Source: Solimonas sp.
Lineage (GTDB): Bacteria; Pseudomonadota; Gammaproteobacteria; Nevskiales; Nevskiaceae
Length of the DNA stretch: 40,454 nt
NCBI GenBank assembly: GCA_030149365.1
Contig: JASBRP010000020.1
Coordinates: forward strand, 1-40,454
Reading direction: 5' to 3'
The translations under genes and the position numbers were made by a program. How positions within the stretch are numbered: position 1 is the stretch's first letter; each line of letters opens with the position of its first letter. Positions 23,936 through 32,304 of this stretch are shown one piece after another. Under the pieces are notes generated by a model. That model was not told the DNA's origin and searched no databases. It was given only the letters and a program-made list of their open reading frames with translations.

Positions 23936-24577
23936 TCAGACGACCAGGTTGATTTCCTTGGGCGGCGGCGGCAGGTCGTTGAGTCCGATGACCTCTTTGC
24001 CGGCCTGCTCCACCTTCTGGCTGCCGGTGGAAATCGACGCCGACACCCATTTGAAGAACGCCTTGATGGTGGCGGTATCCGCGGTATCGAGCTTGACCAC
24101 GATCTCGGTGATGTCCTTGAGCAGGGTCTCGTCGACCTGGTGGCCGGCGGCGCAGGCGATGATGGCGCCGGTCTTGCGCGTCTTGAGCTCGGCCAGGCCC
24201 GCCTTCCAGTCGTCGGTGGGGGCACCGTCTGTCATCAGGAACACCAGCGGCTTCCAGTCGCCCTTGGTGTCGGCGGTGGTCTTGCCCACCTCCTGGTCGA
24301 TACGCGTGGCCAGCAGGCGCAAGGCCTCGCCGAGGCTGGTCGTGCCGGACGCGGCCAGGGCGGGCGGCTGGAATGCCGCCAGTTCGGTCAGCGGTGCCAG
24401 CACGGTGGCGCTGCTGCCGAAGCCGATCACCGACAGGTGCGCGGTCTCGAGGGCATAGGGGTCCTGCCGCAGGGTCGATACCAGCAGCTGGACACCGTTC
24501 TTCACCGCCTCGATGGGTTCGCCCATCATGGATCCGGAGGTGTCGAGAACGAGATAGACGGGTAATTTGCGGGCCAC
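23936..24577 (-). CDS. terY: TerY-like VWA protein (GTG start)
   Basis: The 213-aa VWA domain is paralogous to the protein at 22596-23231. It starts MARKLPVYLVLDTSGSM from a GTG at 24577, preceded by AGGAG 5-6 nt away; this ribosome-binding site decides the start, since the open frame runs upstream into the TerD gene. The MIDAS is complete (DTSGS, Thr in GTTSLGEAL, Asp in MTDGAPTD). The tail LPPPPKEINLVV repeats the Pro-rich ending of its paralogue. It is 31 nt after a TerD gene and 63 nt before the next one. Confidence 0.88.
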   Translation of the reverse strand: MARKLPVYLVLDTSGSMMGEPIEAVKNGVQLLVSTLRQDPYALETAHLSVIGFGSSATVLAPLTELAAFQPPALAASGTTSLGEALRLLATRIDQEVGKTTADTKGDWKPLVFLMTDGAPTDDWKAGLAELKTRKTGAIIACAAGHQVDETLLKDITEIVVKLDTADTATIKAFFKWVSASISTGSQKVEQAGKEVIGLNDLPPPPKEINLVV

Positions 24578-24608
24578 GGCTGCTCCTGACGCTAGGTGAA
24601 GTTCTGTA

Positions 24609-25160
24609 CTACTGGTAGCGGTTGACCAGTTCCTCCAGGCCACCGCGGTATCCCTTGCCCAGCGCCTCGAAGCGCCAGGCACCGTCACGGCGATAGAGGC
24701 GGCCCAGTTCCACGGCCGTCTCCACGCTGAAATCCTCGTCGAGTTCGTATTTGGCGAATTCGGCACCACTGTCGAGGTCGTAGAGGCGCACGAACGACTG
24801 CCGTACCTGGCCGAAATTCTGCCGGCGCGTGGCCGCGTCGTGGATCGACACGCAGAACAGGATCTCCTGCACGCGCGCATCGACCAGCGACAGGTCCACG
24901 CTCAGCGTTTCGTTGTCGCTGCTGCCGCCGCCGCGCTGGTCATCACCGCTGGACTTCATCGCCCCATCCGGCGAGACCAGGTTGTTGTAGTAGACGAAGA
25001 ACTCGTCCGCCGGCAATTTCTGGTTGGCACCCAACATGAATGCCGTGGCGTCCAGGTCGTAGTCGGAACCCTGGGTCGCGTTGGCCTGCCAACCCAGTCC
25101 CACGCCGACGCGAACCAACGAGACGTTGACTCTTTGTCCCTTCTGCAGGTTGATCGCCAT
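24609..25160 (-). CDS. TerD-domain protein with variant metal motif
   Basis: The 183-aa TerD-family protein starts MAINLQKGQRVNVSLVRVGVGLGW. The usual Ca2+ motif is altered to GDDQRGGGSSDNE (residues 72-84), which keeps only some of the acidic ligands. This variant occurs as a subfamily in other Ter loci, so it is likely an evolved difference and not decay. The rest is conserved (YDLDATAFML, FCVSIHDAATRRQNFGQV, ending FEALGKGYRGGLEELVNRY). It is the first soluble gene of the locus, 10 nt after the DUF475 membrane-protein gene. Confidence 0.88.
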   Translation of the reverse strand: MAINLQKGQRVNVSLVRVGVGLGWQANATQGSDYDLDATAFMLGANQKLPADEFFVYYNNLVSPDGAMKSSGDDQRGGGSSDNETLSVDLSLVDARVQEILFCVSIHDAATRRQNFGQVRQSFVRLYDLDSGAEFAKYELDEDFSVETAVELGRLYRRDGAWRFEALGKGYRGGLEELVNRYQ

Positions 25161-25170
25161 GACTGCGCGC

Positions 25171-26217
25171 TCAGACCGACGCGGCTCCCGACTCCTCCGG
25201 ATGCGCCTTGCGGTGCCGCACCGAGGACCAGACCGAGGCGACGATGAAGGCGACGCCGATCAGGCCCGTGAAGACCTCGGGAACGTGAGCCACCGTGCCC
25301 ACCAGCATGATCACCGCCAGCACGCCGATCGCGTAGTGCGCGCCATGCTCCAGGAAGATGTACTGGTCCAGCGTGCCGCGGTGCACCAGGTACACGGTCA
25401 TGGAGCGCACGAACATCGCACCGATAGCCAGGCCCAGCATGATGATGACCACGTCGCGGGTGATGGCGAAGGCGCCGATGACGCCGTCGAAGGAGAAGGA
25501 CGCGTCCAGCACCTCCAGGTAGAGGAAACTGGCGAAACCGGCACGCTGCACGCCCTGCACCACGGCATCGCCGGTCGACTCGTTCTCGAACATGGCGCCG
25601 ATCGCGTCGACGGCGAGGTACAGAACGATGCCGGCAATGCCCGCGCCCAGCACCGGCATGTGCAGCTCTTCCGGCAGCCACCAGCGGGTGGAGAAGATCA
25701 CGCACAGCGCGATCAGCACGCTGATCTCGTCGAACTTGGCGGCGCGGGCCAGCCTGGCCTCGATCCAGCGCAGCCAGTGCACGTCCTTCTCGTTGTCGAA
25801 GAGGAACTTCAGGAACACCAGCAGCAGGAACATGCTGCCGAAGGCGGCGATGACCGGATAAGCACTGGTCAGCAGCGCCGAGTACTCCTCGGGCTTCTCG
25901 AGGGCCATCTTCATGACCGGCACGGCGCCCAGCCCGGTGGACACGCTGACGATGACGATCGGGAACACCAGGCGCATGCCGAACACCGCGATCAGGATGC
26001 CGACGGTGAGGAAGAGCTGGCGCCAGAATTCGCTCATGTCCTTGAGCACGCCGGCATTCACCACGGCATTGTCGAACGACAGGCTGACTTCCAAGATGGC
26101 CAGGACGCACACCAGCCAGAGCGCGGGCCACAGACCCAGGGGCGAGTTGTAACCCCACCAGCCGGCCGCGGCCACGCAAATAGCGGTGACGATGAAAGAA
26201 AGCCTGAATTCGCGCAC
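25171..26217 (-). CDS. DUF475 / TerC-like integral membrane protein
   Basis: The 348-aa polytopic membrane protein has about eight to nine helices and belongs to DUF475, which is related to TerC. Two acidic motifs inside helices mark the family: LEVSLSFDNAVVNAGVLKDM near residue 42 and LEVLDASFSFDGVIGAFAIT near 235. These repeats suggest an inverted two-fold fold and possible cation handling. It appears to take the place of TerC, which I do not find elsewhere in the window. The start is GTG 26217 with AAGGGG 6 nt upstream. It is the first gene of the Ter locus, so it would sit at the top of the transcript. Confidence 0.88.
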   Translation of the reverse strand: MREFRLSFIVTAICVAAAGWWGYNSPLGLWPALWLVCVLAILEVSLSFDNAVVNAGVLKDMSEFWRQLFLTVGILIAVFGMRLVFPIVIVSVSTGLGAVPVMKMALEKPEEYSALLTSAYPVIAAFGSMFLLLVFLKFLFDNEKDVHWLRWIEARLARAAKFDEISVLIALCVIFSTRWWLPEELHMPVLGAGIAGIVLYLAVDAIGAMFENESTGDAVVQGVQRAGFASFLYLEVLDASFSFDGVIGAFAITRDVVIIMLGLAIGAMFVRSMTVYLVHRGTLDQYIFLEHGAHYAIGVLAVIMLVGTVAHVPEVFTGLIGVAFIVASVWSSVRHRKAHPEESGAASV

Positions 26218-26338
26218 AACGACCCCTTAGGCTGACGCCTTATTGTCAAAACCGCGGATTGATGAAGACTGCCGATCCCCCAGCAGTGATCCGACATTTC
26301 CCATGCGGCGCAGACGCCGCAGACGAAACGCTTCCACC

Positions 26339-26358
26339 GTAGCAAATCGATTTGTTAC
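26339..26358. promoter_or_regulatory. Near-perfect 20-bp palindrome, candidate operator
   Basis: GTAGCAAATCGATTTGTTAC is a 20-bp inverted repeat with nine of ten base pairs matching and a perfect 12-bp core CAAATCGATTTG. It lies 122 bp before the GTG of the first Ter gene and overlaps the -10 of a weak promoter candidate. This is the layout of a site for a dimeric repressor. I do not recognise the regulator. Confidence 0.5.
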
Positions 26359-26381
26359 ACGCTACCCGACGACTGAGTCAG
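26354..26381 (-). promoter_or_regulatory. Weak sigma70-type promoter candidate for the Ter locus
   Basis: On the minus strand CTGACT (complement of 26376-26381) and TGTAAC (complement of 26354-26359) are 16 bp apart, each matching four of six consensus positions. The -10 overlaps the 20-bp palindrome. The call is by eye and weak; another promoter closer to the gene is possible, since TTTTGACAATAA also occurs at about 26240-26251. Confidence 0.22.
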
Positions 26382-26658
26382 GTTTTGCATTCGACGGCAG
26401 GCGGGGTGGTCTTTATTGCGCCGTCCCTGTTCCACGGACACGGCAGGCCCTGGCGGCAATCCGTCCTTGCACGGTGCGTGATCCCGCCCGCCACCGGATG
26501 ATCGTGCGGATGCCCCCGGCTCGCGCGGCCGGAATCGGCGCACGACCGGAGCCAACCGGGGCACAGCAGTCGCCACAAGACCCGGGGAGCCAGAGACAAG
26601 ACGTTGATTGATATAGGGAGCGGCAACAGCGGCCGCCGGTGGGGCGGCACGGCGGCGG

Positions 26659-27999
26659 TCATTTACCGCCGGCTTTCAACACCACCTGCGCGAGCTTCTG
26701 GTAGTCACCGTTGAAGTGGTGTCCGCCCGGCAGCCAGACGATGCGGTGGCGCTTGGGATCGAGCTGGCGGCAGACGCTCTCGTCCTCTTCCTTGGCGCAG
26801 ATCGCGGTCAGGCTCGCGTCGCCGGCGAGGCGGTCCATCTCCGGCAGGATCGGATGCGTGCCGCTGGCGCCGATCCAGTTGCTGAGATGGAATTCGAAAT
26901 GCGCCTGCTCGGTCTGCGCCATCGGCGCCGCCAGCTTGACCTGAGCGCGCAGGGCCGGCGGCAGGCGATTGAGCGCAAAGGGCAGCACGTCGCCGCCCTG
27001 CGAGAAGCCGATCAGCCAGACATCCTGCCGCTGCCAGGCGACCTGGTAGTGGCGGATGACGCGGGCCAGGTCCGCCGCCAGGCCCTCGGGCGTGCGCACC
27101 TTCCAGAAGTAGCGCAGCGAGTCGAAGCCGACCACGGAGACGCCCTTGGTCACCAGGGCCTCCGACACTTCCTGGTCCAGCCCGGCCCAGCCGCCATCGC
27201 CGGACAGGAAGATGGCGAAGGCCTTGCCGGGCTGCTTGGCCGGCATCTCCAGCAGCGGCAGGTCGGCGACATCGGCCGGGCGTGCCGCGGGCGGCGGCGG
27301 CAGGCGCGAGGCCAGGCTGCGGTAGGCGGCGCGCACGGCGGCGGGGCCGGCGGGCTCCTTGAGCGTGCGCATGGCCGCCTGCGGCACCTTGCCCAGGAAG
27401 CGCTCCACCCGGGCCGCGTCGCAGGCCGGCGCCGGTGGCTGCAGCACGGCGAAGGGATCGCGCAGGGCAGCGGGGCGGTATTCCCAGCGGTCCTGCTTGC
27501 GGCGCGACTGCAGGCCGCCGTCGCCCTTGCACAGCGGCTGCTTCATGGCCAGCTCCGGGCAGAAATCCAGCGCCAGCGCGGCGGTGAAGGTGCTGCCGTC
27601 GGACTGGCCCAGCAGGCCGTAGGTGAAGCCGGCACCGATGCCCTGCCCGACCAGGATCGGCGGGTAGTAGCCGTTGACCTGGGCATAGCCCTGCATGTGG
27701 CGGCTGAGGTTCTCCAGGTCGCCATTGGCGAACTGGCAATCGCCGCCGTCCGCTTCCATCCTGCGGAAGAAGGCGCCGGTGTCGATCACCGCCACCAGCG
27801 CACCTTCCTGCGTCAGCGCGCGCGCCAGGCCGCGCGGGTCGCTGCCGTCGTCGGTGAACAGGAAGGCGAAGCTGCGCGGCGCGCCCTGCGGGCGCTCCAG
27901 GATGAAATCGTCGAAACGGCCGTGCGACAGCTTCTCGCCGGCCTGCACGGACGGCAGCGCCGCGACGACCAGCAACAGCGCTGCAAGCAGCTTCTTCAC
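26659..27999 (-). CDS. acvB: AcvB/VirJ family periplasmic protein
   Basis: This 446-aa protein has a signal peptide (MKKLLAALLLVVAALPSVQAGE) and belongs to the AcvB/VirJ family. In Agrobacterium AcvB hydrolyses lysyl-phosphatidylglycerol in the periplasm. The C-terminal alpha/beta-hydrolase domain has IFLSGDGGWAGLDQEVSEAL, GFDSLRYFW, the nucleophile elbow GFSQGGD, and LPGGHHFNGDY supplying the catalytic His. An N-terminal half of about 220 residues makes it the AcvB rather than the short VirJ form. GTG 27999 overlaps the mprF stop by 4 nt (GTGA). The pair repeats the lpiA-acvB operon known from alphaproteobacteria. Confidence 0.87.
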   Translation of the reverse strand: MKKLLAALLLVVAALPSVQAGEKLSHGRFDDFILERPQGAPRSFAFLFTDDGSDPRGLARALTQEGALVAVIDTGAFFRRMEADGGDCQFANGDLENLSRHMQGYAQVNGYYPPILVGQGIGAGFTYGLLGQSDGSTFTAALALDFCPELAMKQPLCKGDGGLQSRRKQDRWEYRPAALRDPFAVLQPPAPACDAARVERFLGKVPQAAMRTLKEPAGPAAVRAAYRSLASRLPPPPAARPADVADLPLLEMPAKQPGKAFAIFLSGDGGWAGLDQEVSEALVTKGVSVVGFDSLRYFWKVRTPEGLAADLARVIRHYQVAWQRQDVWLIGFSQGGDVLPFALNRLPPALRAQVKLAAPMAQTEQAHFEFHLSNWIGASGTHPILPEMDRLAGDASLTAICAKEEDESVCRQLDPKRHRIVWLPGGHHFNGDYQKLAQVVLKAGGK

Positions 28000-30587
28000 T
28001 TGGCGATCACTCCACGCAGTCCGCCGCTGGCCAGGGCCGCGATGTCCATCAGCGCCAGCAGCGGCTGCAGGCCACCCGGCGCGCAGAGATAGCGCGGCTC
28101 CCACTCGGGGGCGAATTTTTCCTTGAAGGCGCGCAGGCCCTGGAAGTTGTAGAACGGCTCGCCATGGCCGAACAGCAGGCTGCCGAAGCGGTGCCAGCGC
28201 GGCGCCAGCGGGTGCTTGGCGAAGCCCGACAGCGGCGCCATGCCCAGGCCGAAGCGGCCGTAGCCCTCGGCCTGGTAGTGCAGCAGCATGCGCACGAACA
28301 GGTAATCCATGGCGCCACGCGGCGCATCCGCGCCGTAGCGCATCAGGTCCACCGCGATCTCTTCCCGCTGGCCTGTCATCAGCAGGTTGGCGAAGGCCAC
28401 CGGCTTGCCGTCCTTGAGCGCCAGCGCCACCGGCGAGCGCTGCAGGTAGTCGGGCAGGAAGGCGCCGAGCGAGAAGGACTTCTCGCGGGTGTCGTGATGG
28501 TCCAGCCAGGCGTCGGAGATGGCGCGCAGCTGCGGCAGCAGCGCCGGCACCTCGGCGGCGGGCACCACCTGGAAGGACAGGCCGTCGCGCTCGCCCTTGC
28601 TGACCGCATGGCGCAGGTGCGCCAGCTTGGGGCCCTTGGTGGAGAAGGTCTTGAGATCGACGCTGGCGTATTCGCCGAGCTTGTAGGCGCGCAGCCCGGC
28701 ATCGAGGTACAGCGACAACTGGTCCGGCGGCACCTGGTAGAACACCGCACGCCCGCCATGCTCGTCGGCCATCTCGATGAAGCGCCAGACCAGCTCGGCC
28801 CATTCCTCGCGCGAGCCGACCGGGTCGTACAGCGAGACCCAACTGCGGTTGCGCTTGCCGTACATGATGAAGCTCTTGCCGGACTCGGAGAACAGGAAGC
28901 TCTTGTCGCCGGTCAGCGCCAGGCCGGCGGACACCACCGGCTGCGCCTGCAGCACGGCGGCGGCGCGCTCCAGCTCCGCGCTGCTGGGCGCGGTAACGCG
29001 GCCGGAGGCGGGGCGGAACAGCTGCCACAGCGCGAAGCCCAGGGCCGCCAGCACCACCGCCAGCAGGGCGCGCAAACCGCGCGGCGCGTGGCCGTCGATC
29101 TGGAACTGCCACCACAGCTGGCTGGTGTAGGGCACGTCCTGGTAGACGAAGAACAGCAGCCACCACACGGCGGCCACAACGATGCCCACCGTCATCAGCC
29201 AGGGCCAGCTCAGTACGCCGGCGAACAGCGAGGCACGGCGATCGAACTCGCGGCGGCTGGCCAGCAGCACCAGCAGCAGGAAGCCCAGCACCACCATCTC
29301 GCTCAGGGCCACGCCCTTGGGCAGGGCCAGCCAGAAGTTGAGCGCGGTGATCAGCACGGCGGTCCACCAGGCGGCGTCGAGGCGGTGCAGCAGGCCGCGC
29401 GCCACGAACAGCAGCACCAGGCCGGCGATGCTGCCGAGGAAGTGCGCTGCCTCCACCACTTCCAGCGGCACCTTCAGCGCCAGCAGCTCGGTGGCCTCGT
29501 CGGTGGCCGGGGTCACGCCGGACACCAGCAGCATGACGCCGACGACGAAGGTCAGCGTCGACAGGAACAGCGGTGTCAGCTGCGTGGCGGCGCGGCCCAC
29601 GCGCTGCGCCACGCCCACGCGCAGCTCGTTCCAGGCCAGCAGGCCCACCGCGACGAACAGCGGCAGCAGGAAGTAGATCGCGCGGTACAGCACCAGCGCG
29701 CCGGCCACCTGCTCCAGCGGCGCGTGGCCGCGGTAGGCCAGCAGGATCACGGCCTCGAACACGCCCAGGCCGCCGGGCACGTGGCTGATCACGCCCAGGG
29801 TGATGGCGATGGCGTAGAACGCGGTCAGTGCCGGGAAGCCGACATCGCTCTGCGGCATCAGGAACCACAGCGCCGCCGCGGCCGTGAGGATGTCCAGGGC
29901 CGAGAACAGCAGCTGGGCCGAGGCCAGGCCCGGGCCGGGCAGGCGCAGGGTCCAGCGGTCGAACAGGTTCAGCTCGCGGCGCCAGGCGCAGAGCGCGATG
30001 AAGGCCGCGGTGCACACCAGGACGGCCGCGGCGATCAGCTCCAGGCCGGCGGCGGGAATGCGGGCGATGGACTCGATCTCGCCGGCACCCCAGAGCAGGG
30101 CCGCGGCACCCACGGCGACGATGCCGCCGCCGAAGGCCAGGGCGATGAAGGCGATCAGCTGGCCGATGCGCCCGGTGTCGATGCCGGCGGCGGCATACAG
30201 GCGCATGCGCACGGCGCCACCGGTCAGCACGCCCAGGCCCACGGTATTGCCCAGGGCATAGCCGCTGAAGGACGCCAGGGCCAGCACCCGCGGCGGCACC
30301 CGGGCGCCGACATAGCGCAGGCCGGACCAGTCGTAGCCCATCAGGGCGACATAGCTGGCCGCCGTGGCCAATAAGGCCAGGCCGATGTGGCTGGCCGGCG
30401 TGTTGCGCACCACCGCCGCCAGGTCGGCGTAGCTCACCTCCCGCAGCAGCAGGCGGATGGCCGCCAGCACCAGGACCGTCAGCAGCAGGGCGCCGATGGC
30501 CGGGAGCCAGCCGCGCAGGCGCGGCCAGAGGCCTTCGGCAGGGGGGGCGGAGGGGGTCGGCGTGGGCGCGGCGGGCCTTGCGGACAT
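27996..30587 (-). CDS. mprF: Phosphatidylglycerol lysyltransferase MprF/LpiA
   Basis: The 863-aa bifunctional membrane enzyme has about 14 helices in the N-terminal 540 residues, including the flippase-type core (FSGYALGNTVGLGVLTGGAVRMR and GVISHVPGGLGVFEAVIL). A cytosolic GNAT-like transferase domain (about 560-860) follows. The latter has TGDKSFLFSESGKSFIMYG, RSWVSLYDPVG, VDLMRYGADAPRGAMDYLFV and FKEKFAPEWEPRYL. It transfers lysine from Lys-tRNA to phosphatidylglycerol and flips the product, reducing surface charge and raising resistance to cationic peptides. The first 20 residues are Pro-rich and the ribosome-binding site is weak, so the start may be a little further in. It is followed by acvB with a 4-nt overlap. 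Confidence 0.92.
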   Translation of the reverse strand: MSARPAAPTPTPSAPPAEGLWPRLRGWLPAIGALLLTVLVLAAIRLLLREVSYADLAAVVRNTPASHIGLALLATAASYVALMGYDWSGLRYVGARVPPRVLALASFSGYALGNTVGLGVLTGGAVRMRLYAAAGIDTGRIGQLIAFIALAFGGGIVAVGAAALLWGAGEIESIARIPAAGLELIAAAVLVCTAAFIALCAWRRELNLFDRWTLRLPGPGLASAQLLFSALDILTAAAALWFLMPQSDVGFPALTAFYAIAITLGVISHVPGGLGVFEAVILLAYRGHAPLEQVAGALVLYRAIYFLLPLFVAVGLLAWNELRVGVAQRVGRAATQLTPLFLSTLTFVVGVMLLVSGVTPATDEATELLALKVPLEVVEAAHFLGSIAGLVLLFVARGLLHRLDAAWWTAVLITALNFWLALPKGVALSEMVVLGFLLLVLLASRREFDRRASLFAGVLSWPWLMTVGIVVAAVWWLLFFVYQDVPYTSQLWWQFQIDGHAPRGLRALLAVVLAALGFALWQLFRPASGRVTAPSSAELERAAAVLQAQPVVSAGLALTGDKSFLFSESGKSFIMYGKRNRSWVSLYDPVGSREEWAELVWRFIEMADEHGGRAVFYQVPPDQLSLYLDAGLRAYKLGEYASVDLKTFSTKGPKLAHLRHAVSKGERDGLSFQVVPAAEVPALLPQLRAISDAWLDHHDTREKSFSLGAFLPDYLQRSPVALALKDGKPVAFANLLMTGQREEIAVDLMRYGADAPRGAMDYLFVRMLLHYQAEGYGRFGLGMAPLSGFAKHPLAPRWHRFGSLLFGHGEPFYNFQGLRAFKEKFAPEWEPRYLCAPGGLQPLLALMDIAALASGGLRGVIAK

Positions 30588-30753
30588 GGAGGGGCTACGG
30601 TCAAGGGACCGGCCAGGCCGGCGGAGGCGGATATTCTGTCACCGCGGGCATGCGGTTTGTATGGGCCCGGGAGACCGATCAGGGGGTAATGGACCGCCAT
30701 TCCCAGCTTTTGTTTACTGCCGCCACCCGGCTTAGCCCTTAGACTGTGCCTCC
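30588..30753. promoter_or_regulatory. Divergent mprF/patatin promoter region
   Basis: This 166-bp gap between two divergent genes must hold both promoters. AATGG-ACCG-CCATT (about 30685-30698) is a short inverted repeat. TTGTTT (about 30711) with TAGCCC 17 bp on is a poor plus-strand promoter match, and on the minus strand GACAGAATAT near 30632-30641 could be a -10. None is convincing by eye. Confidence 0.3.
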
Positions 30754-32223
30754 ATGCGAAACCCGCCCCGACACTCCGAACAGCTGATCCAGCGCCTGCG
30801 CCGGGACCTGGACCAGGCCGCCGACTATGCCGCCTGGAAGCAGGTCGCCGAGGAACTGGACCGCCTGGAAGGCGGCGAGGCCTGGCGCCTGGACGACACC
30901 TGCGCGGATTTCGACCACCTGCTGATCAAGGAACGCCTGGCCGGCATGCGCGAGCTGCGCCGCCAGGGCGACGCCCGGCAACTGGCCTTCAATCTCTACG
31001 AGGGCCTGCACGGCAACCTGGGCAACATCTCCAACCCGGTGCTGTACCAGGTGGCCCGCGGCGGAACCAAGCGACTGGTCGAGGAATACCTGGACGAGGT
31101 CGCCCGCTGCCTGGACTACCTCTGCGCCGGCGACTTCGCCAACTTCAGCCACGACGACAAGATCGTCTTCTTCAAGCGCACCGGCACGGTCTTCGGCCGC
31201 TCGGCGCTGATGCTGTCCGGTGGCGCCACCCTGGGCATGTTCCACCTGGGCGTGATCAAGGCGCTGCACGAGCAGGGCCTGCTGCCGCGCGTCATCTCCG
31301 GCTCCTCGGCCGGCTCGATCATCGCCAGCGTGGTGGGCTCGCGCACCGACGCCGAGCTCGGCCGCATCTTCGAACCCGGTGGCCTGGACATCGCCGCCTT
31401 CCAGCGCTTCGGCCTGCGCAACGCCCTGAGCGGCAAGGCGCTGATGGACCCCGCGCAGCTGGAACGCTGCGTCGGCGTGAACATCGGCGACCTCAGCTTC
31501 CTGGAGGCCTTCGAGCGCTCGCGCCGCATCGTCGGCATCACCATCTCGCCGGCCGATCCGCATCACCAGGGCCGCCTGCTCAATTATCTCTCCGCACCGC
31601 ACGTGCTGATGCGCAAGGCGGTGATGGCGTCCTGCGCGGTGCCGGGGGTGTTCCCGCCGGTGATGCTGGAAGCACGCAACTACGACGACCAGATCGTGCC
31701 CTACATGCCGGCCAAGCGCTGGATCGACGGCACCTTGTCCAACGACCTGCCGATGCTGCGCGTGGCGCGCCTGCACAACGTCAACCACTACATCGTCAGC
31801 CAGACCAATCCGCACATCGTGCCGTTCATGTCGGAGAAGATCCTGGAGCCCAAGCGCGGCATCGCGCCGCTGGCCAAGGAGCTGATCGCCCAGGGCAGCC
31901 GCGGCGCGCTGCAGCTGGCACGCAAGCACCTGGACCCCTACGGCAGCGGACGCGTGATCAACAAGGTCGACTCGATGATGCGCCAGCGCTACAGCGGCGA
32001 CATCAACATCCTGCCGCAGCACACGCCGCGGCACCTGCTCAAGCTCTTCGCCAACCTCAGCCAGGACGACCTGCAGTCCTACATCCGCGAGGGCGAGCGC
32101 GCCACCTGGCGCCAGATCGAACGCATCCGCTACCAGACGCGCATCTCGCGCGCCTTCGAGGACTGCCTCAAGCTGCTGAAGGACCGCCACCCCTCGGCGG
32201 CGCGCCTCCAGGCCTTCGGCTGA
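30754..32223 (+). CDS. Patatin-like phospholipase with DUF3336 domain
   Basis: The 489-aa lipid acyl hydrolase has an N-terminal DUF3336 domain (about residues 10-145) and a patatin domain (about 150-340). The Gly-rich oxyanion loop is LSGGATLGMFHLG. The nucleophile elbow is GSSAG with Ser185, and the partner Asp is Asp325 in RWIDGTLSNDLP. This architecture is shared with the yeast TGL3-5 and plant SDP1 triacylglycerol lipases and is widespread in gammaproteobacteria. No signal peptide is seen, so it is likely cytosolic or peripheral on the membrane. It stands divergent from mprF, another lipid gene. Confidence 0.9.
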   Translation: MRNPPRHSEQLIQRLRRDLDQAADYAAWKQVAEELDRLEGGEAWRLDDTCADFDHLLIKERLAGMRELRRQGDARQLAFNLYEGLHGNLGNISNPVLYQVARGGTKRLVEEYLDEVARCLDYLCAGDFANFSHDDKIVFFKRTGTVFGRSALMLSGGATLGMFHLGVIKALHEQGLLPRVISGSSAGSIIASVVGSRTDAELGRIFEPGGLDIAAFQRFGLRNALSGKALMDPAQLERCVGVNIGDLSFLEAFERSRRIVGITISPADPHHQGRLLNYLSAPHVLMRKAVMASCAVPGVFPPVMLEARNYDDQIVPYMPAKRWIDGTLSNDLPMLRVARLHNVNHYIVSQTNPHIVPFMSEKILEPKRGIAPLAKELIAQGSRGALQLARKHLDPYGSGRVINKVDSMMRQRYSGDINILPQHTPRHLLKLFANLSQDDLQSYIREGERATWRQIERIRYQTRISRAFEDCLKLLKDRHPSAARLQAFG

Positions 32224-32304
32224 ACCCGGCGCCGCCCCCTGGCCTGAAAAGACACCGGTGGCTCCCTCCTGCCTCGCCGAAAGTGGCCGGAAAAATCGAG
32301 ACTT

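Larger units (their letters stand above)
26218..26658 (-). promoter_or_regulatory. 441-bp leader/promoter region of the Ter locus
   Basis: No gene is supported between AcvB (ends 26659) and DUF475 (starts 26217). Visible: AAGGGG as ribosome-binding site just before GTG 26217; a 7-bp stem with 4-nt loop at 26304-26321 (TGCGGCG/CGCCGCA); a near-perfect 20-bp palindrome at 26339-26358; and a weak minus-strand promoter at 26354-26381. The stretch from 26382 to 26658 holds GC-rich inverted segments near 26620-26650 that could end the acvB transcript, but no T-run follows. Confidence 0.45.

Noticed and set aside
26659..30015. One 1118-aa AcvB protein
   Set aside because: The N-terminal part is an out-of-frame reading of mprF; GTG 27999 with a signal peptide is the real start.
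28164..30374. Long plus-strand open frame opposite mprF
   Set aside because: Low-complexity Gln/His/Arg/Ala translation typical of the reverse strand of a GC-rich gene; mprF on the other strand is clearly real.
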